Shown here: one piece after another, positions 7,870 through 9,525 of the stretch
How positions within the stretch are numbered: the stretch's first letter is position 1
Layout of the letters: every line of letters starts with the position of its first letter
Position numbers and translations under genes: made by a program
DNA from: CAZAFL01 sp964484465
Lineage (GTDB): Bacteria; Bacteroidota; Ignavibacteria; UBA10030; SZUA-254
DNA length: 9,525 nucleotides
Direction: 5' to 3'
Assembly (NCBI GenBank): GCA_964484465.1
Contig: CAZAFL010000055.1
Coordinates: 1 to 9,525 of the forward strand
The notes under the pieces: generated by a model
What the model saw: the letters and a program-made list of their open reading frames with translations, nothing else
Database searches by the model: none
What the model was told of the DNA's origin: nothing

Positions 7870-8350
7870 GGCAGTGCGTGAAATAATAATACAGTCAGTC
7901 GGCATAGGCCTCGTTCTCAGCCTGATTTTCACAGAGACGCTCGGGCTTGCCGCCGGCGGCATGGTTGTCCCGGGGTACGTTGCGCTGATGATCCATCATC
8001 CCTTAAGGATTGTCGGCACGGTCCTCGTGAGTCTTCTGACATACCTTACGATGAAGTTTCTTTCTAACTATATGTTCGTTTACGGTCGCCGCAGGCTCGT
8101 TCTGGTGATCCTTATTGGGTTTCTTTTCGGCTGGCTCTCAAGAGAATTGTTGGTTATTCAAACAAACGCGATCACGCTGGAGCTTCAGACAATCGGTCTT
8201 ATAATCCCGGGTCTGATTGCGAACTGGATGGAAAAGCAAGGGATTATCAAGACGATCACTACGATGATCATCGCTGCGGTTTTCATCAGATTGATCCTTA
8301 TGATCATTACTGGCGGTGAGGTGTTTATAACGGAGGATTGGGTAATGTGA
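7859..8350 (+). CDS. pgsC: Poly-gamma-glutamate biosynthesis membrane protein PgsC (CapC)
   Basis: PgsC is the small integral membrane partner of PgsB, needed for polymer synthesis. This one has 163 residues against about 149 in Bacillus. Conserved blocks are SLIFTETLGL (21-30), GGMVVPGYVAL (33-43), YGRRRL (75-80) and IGLIIPGLIANWMEKQG (112-128), matching Bacillus PgsC in order. Hydrophobic segments lie at about 9-28, 50-69, 79-98, 110-122 and 132-151. I chose ATG 7859, which has AGAGGA nine bases upstream and begins MLTEAVREIII. The same frame is open from 7727, but those extra 44 codons lie inside pgsB and have no PgsC-like sequence. It overlaps pgsB by 11 bp and its stop overlaps the pgsW start, the arrangement expected for subunits of one complex. 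The C-terminus (about 152-163) extends beyond the Bacillus protein. Confidence 0.95.
   Translation: MLTEAVREIIIQSVGIGLVLSLIFTETLGLAAGGMVVPGYVALMIHHPLRIVGTVLVSLLTYLTMKFLSNYMFVYGRRRLVLVILIGFLFGWLSRELLVIQTNAITLELQTIGLIIPGLIANWMEKQGIIKTITTMIIAAVFIRLILMIITGGEVFITEDWVM
8332..8336 (+). promoter_or_regulatory. Ribosome binding site that fixes the pgsW start
   Basis: GGAGG lies inside the end of pgsC. It is 10 bases before GTG 8347 but only one base before TTG 8338, the other in-frame candidate. This favours GTG 8347, whose last three bases overlap the pgsC stop codon TGA (8348-8350). Confidence 0.65.
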
Positions 8351-9483
8351 AATGGACTGAGGGAAAACCCAGTAATATCACTCTCATTGGTTTGGCAGCC
8401 TTCGCCATTCTTGTTATTATCTTGGCGGAAAAAACAGCGGAGCCGGAGCGACAACCGTATTATGACAAAAAACTCCAGGCCGCCAAGATTGCGCTTCTTG
8501 CTCAGCAGGCAATCAAAGAGTACTCTCGAACGCTCGGGATTCCGATTGATGTCCAGAACGATCCGTATCGAACAGGATTGATCGGACAAGAGCGAACTCC
8601 CATTACCTCAGACCGAGGCATTGTCACCGCCAAGATCCTCGCTACCAATCCGAACTATGCTGCTGCGTTCGTTGACATGCTCGTGAAGGCGAAAGTGAAA
8701 AAGCAGGGTGTGATCGCTGTCGGTATGACTGGTTCTCTTCCTGGATGGAACATTGCTTTTCTTGCTGCCTGCAGTGCGTTGGAGCTGACTCCTCTCATTA
8801 TCTCTTCAATCGGCGCGTCCGATTGGGGGGCGAACCTCCCAAGTCTTACGTGGCTGGATATGGAACGTGTGCTGAATGAACGGGGCGTCTTACAATTCAA
8901 ATCGGTTGCTGCTTCAGTTGGTGGGCCGTCGGATAATGGCAGAGGTCTTTCACCAGAAGGGCGTGATTTGATAAAGGCGGCAATTGATCGGAATCATGTG
9001 TCATTTATCAATGAACCGACGCTTCAGGCAAGCATTGACAAAAGAATGGGGGTGTATGGTGCCGCGGCAGAGAGTCTCAAGAAACCGATTTCGTGTTACA
9101 TCAACATCGGCGGCGGCAGTGCTTCAATTGGCGGGACAGCAAACGCTAAGCTCATTCCGCCCGGAGTTACACATCATCTCGCGGTAAAAAATTTTCCAAT
9201 GCGCGCTGTCATCAATCTCATGGCAGAACAAGGGCTACCCGTCATTAACCTTCTCGAAGTCGAAAAGATAGCGTTAAAGTACAGCTTTCCTGTAGAAATC
9301 ACCGAGAAGGCACCCGAGTTAGGTGAAGGAACGTTGTTTTTCAAAGATCGTTACTCGATTGTAAGCACACTGATATTAGCAATCATTCTTGCAGTCGTGG
9401 TATTCGTCGTTATTCGCATTGATGTTAAGCACTATCTTTTCAGAAAACAATCAGCGTCAGCAACGCAAATAGAGTTACATTAG
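8347..9483 (+). CDS. pgsW: Poly-gamma-glutamate system protein PgsW
   Basis: This matches the PgsW family, which is named for its gene neighbourhood with pgsB and pgsC in many Gram-negative and some anaerobic bacteria; its biochemical role is not established. From GTG 8347 the protein has 378 residues. An N-terminal membrane segment (about 10-28) is followed by a soluble region and a second membrane segment near the C-terminus (about 336-358), then a short basic tail. The soluble part would lie in the periplasm if both ends are cytoplasmic. Conserved-looking blocks are VGMTGSLPGWNIAFLAA (125-141), IGASDWGANLPSLTWLDME (155-173) and NIGGGSASIGG (253-263); the last is glycine-rich and could shape a ligand site, which is only inference. 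The longer start at TTG 8338 would add three residues but is too close to the ribosome site. It overlaps the pgsC stop by 4 bp (GTGA). PgsW may stand in for, or work beside, PgsA/CapA, which is not seen here. Confidence 0.88.
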   Translation: MKWTEGKPSNITLIGLAAFAILVIILAEKTAEPERQPYYDKKLQAAKIALLAQQAIKEYSRTLGIPIDVQNDPYRTGLIGQERTPITSDRGIVTAKILATNPNYAAAFVDMLVKAKVKKQGVIAVGMTGSLPGWNIAFLAACSALELTPLIISSIGASDWGANLPSLTWLDMERVLNERGVLQFKSVAASVGGPSDNGRGLSPEGRDLIKAAIDRNHVSFINEPTLQASIDKRMGVYGAAAESLKKPISCYINIGGGSASIGGTANAKLIPPGVTHHLAVKNFPMRAVINLMAEQGLPVINLLEVEKIALKYSFPVEITEKAPELGEGTLFFKDRYSIVSTLILAIILAVVVFVVIRIDVKHYLFRKQSASATQIELH

Positions 9484-9489
9484 AAAGTT

Positions 9490-9525
9490 GTGGAAATTCT
9501 CCCTCGATGGCTGAGGGGTAGAAAA
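9490..9525 (+). CDS. Possible 5' end of a further gene, cut by the window edge
   Basis: A GTG at 9490, seven bases after the pgsW stop, opens a frame that runs to the window end without a stop (MEILPRWLRGRK). No clear ribosome site precedes it. Other nearby candidates (TTG 9488, ATG 9507) meet stops at once. A next gene of the pgs operon here is plausible but not shown. The same bases contain a weak 5-bp inverted repeat (CCCTC 9501-9505 with GAGGG 9513-9517) that lacks a T run. Confidence 0.15.
   Translation, partial: MEILPRWLRGRK

Noticed and set aside
9501..9517. Inverted repeat after pgsW as an operon terminator
   Set aside because: The stem is only 5 bp and it is followed by GTAGAAAA rather than a T run.

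Overview
The window looks like chromosomal DNA from a bacterium of the FCB (Fibrobacterota-Chlorobiota-Bacteroidota) group, most likely an Ignavibacteria- or Kapabacteria-like lineage. Three things point there. The large exoprotein ends in a type IX secretion (T9SS) type A sorting domain with the NYPNPFNP signature common in that group. Two promoters have the Bacteroidota layout TTG - 20 bp - TAnnTTT(G/A). Asp-box propeller and FN3 exoproteins are also typical of these genomes. This placement is inferred from motifs only.

Layout. Positions 1-138 hold nothing recognisable. Positions of about 139-531 carry a decayed, 5'-truncated remnant of yifB/comM (Mg-chelatase-like AAA+ ATPase), with the reading frame broken several times. 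A strong 13-bp hairpin terminator at 708-737 separates it from a minus-strand gene (804-2615). That gene encodes a subtilisin-family (S8) lipoprotein protease with an I9 propeptide, an intact catalytic triad and two C-terminal FN3 repeats. A gene-poor stretch of about 620 bp (2616-3234) holds divergent promoters for the protease and for the rightward gene block.

Rightward block. A 1148-residue T9SS cargo protein (3235-6681) combines a 12-13-repeat Asp-box beta-propeller region, an Ig-like domain, a duplicated GWN/GYW module and a C-terminal sorting domain. Twelve bases after its stop come three tightly overlapping poly-gamma-glutamate genes: pgsB (6694-7869, Mur-ligase-like amide ligase), pgsC (7859-8350, membrane partner) and pgsW (8347-9483, poly-gamma-glutamate system protein). 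They overlap by 11 and 4 bp, so they are almost certainly one translationally coupled unit. The small gap to the propeller gene suggests that it may be transcribed with them. PgsA/CapA, the other usual component, is not in the window.

Working picture. PgsB and PgsC would polymerise glutamate at the inner membrane, and PgsW is a two-anchor envelope protein of the same system. The propeller protein would be exported by T9SS and either attached to the surface or released. A functional link between the propeller protein and the polymer is inferred only from gene order. The window contains no rRNA, tRNA, CRISPR array or transposase that I can support.
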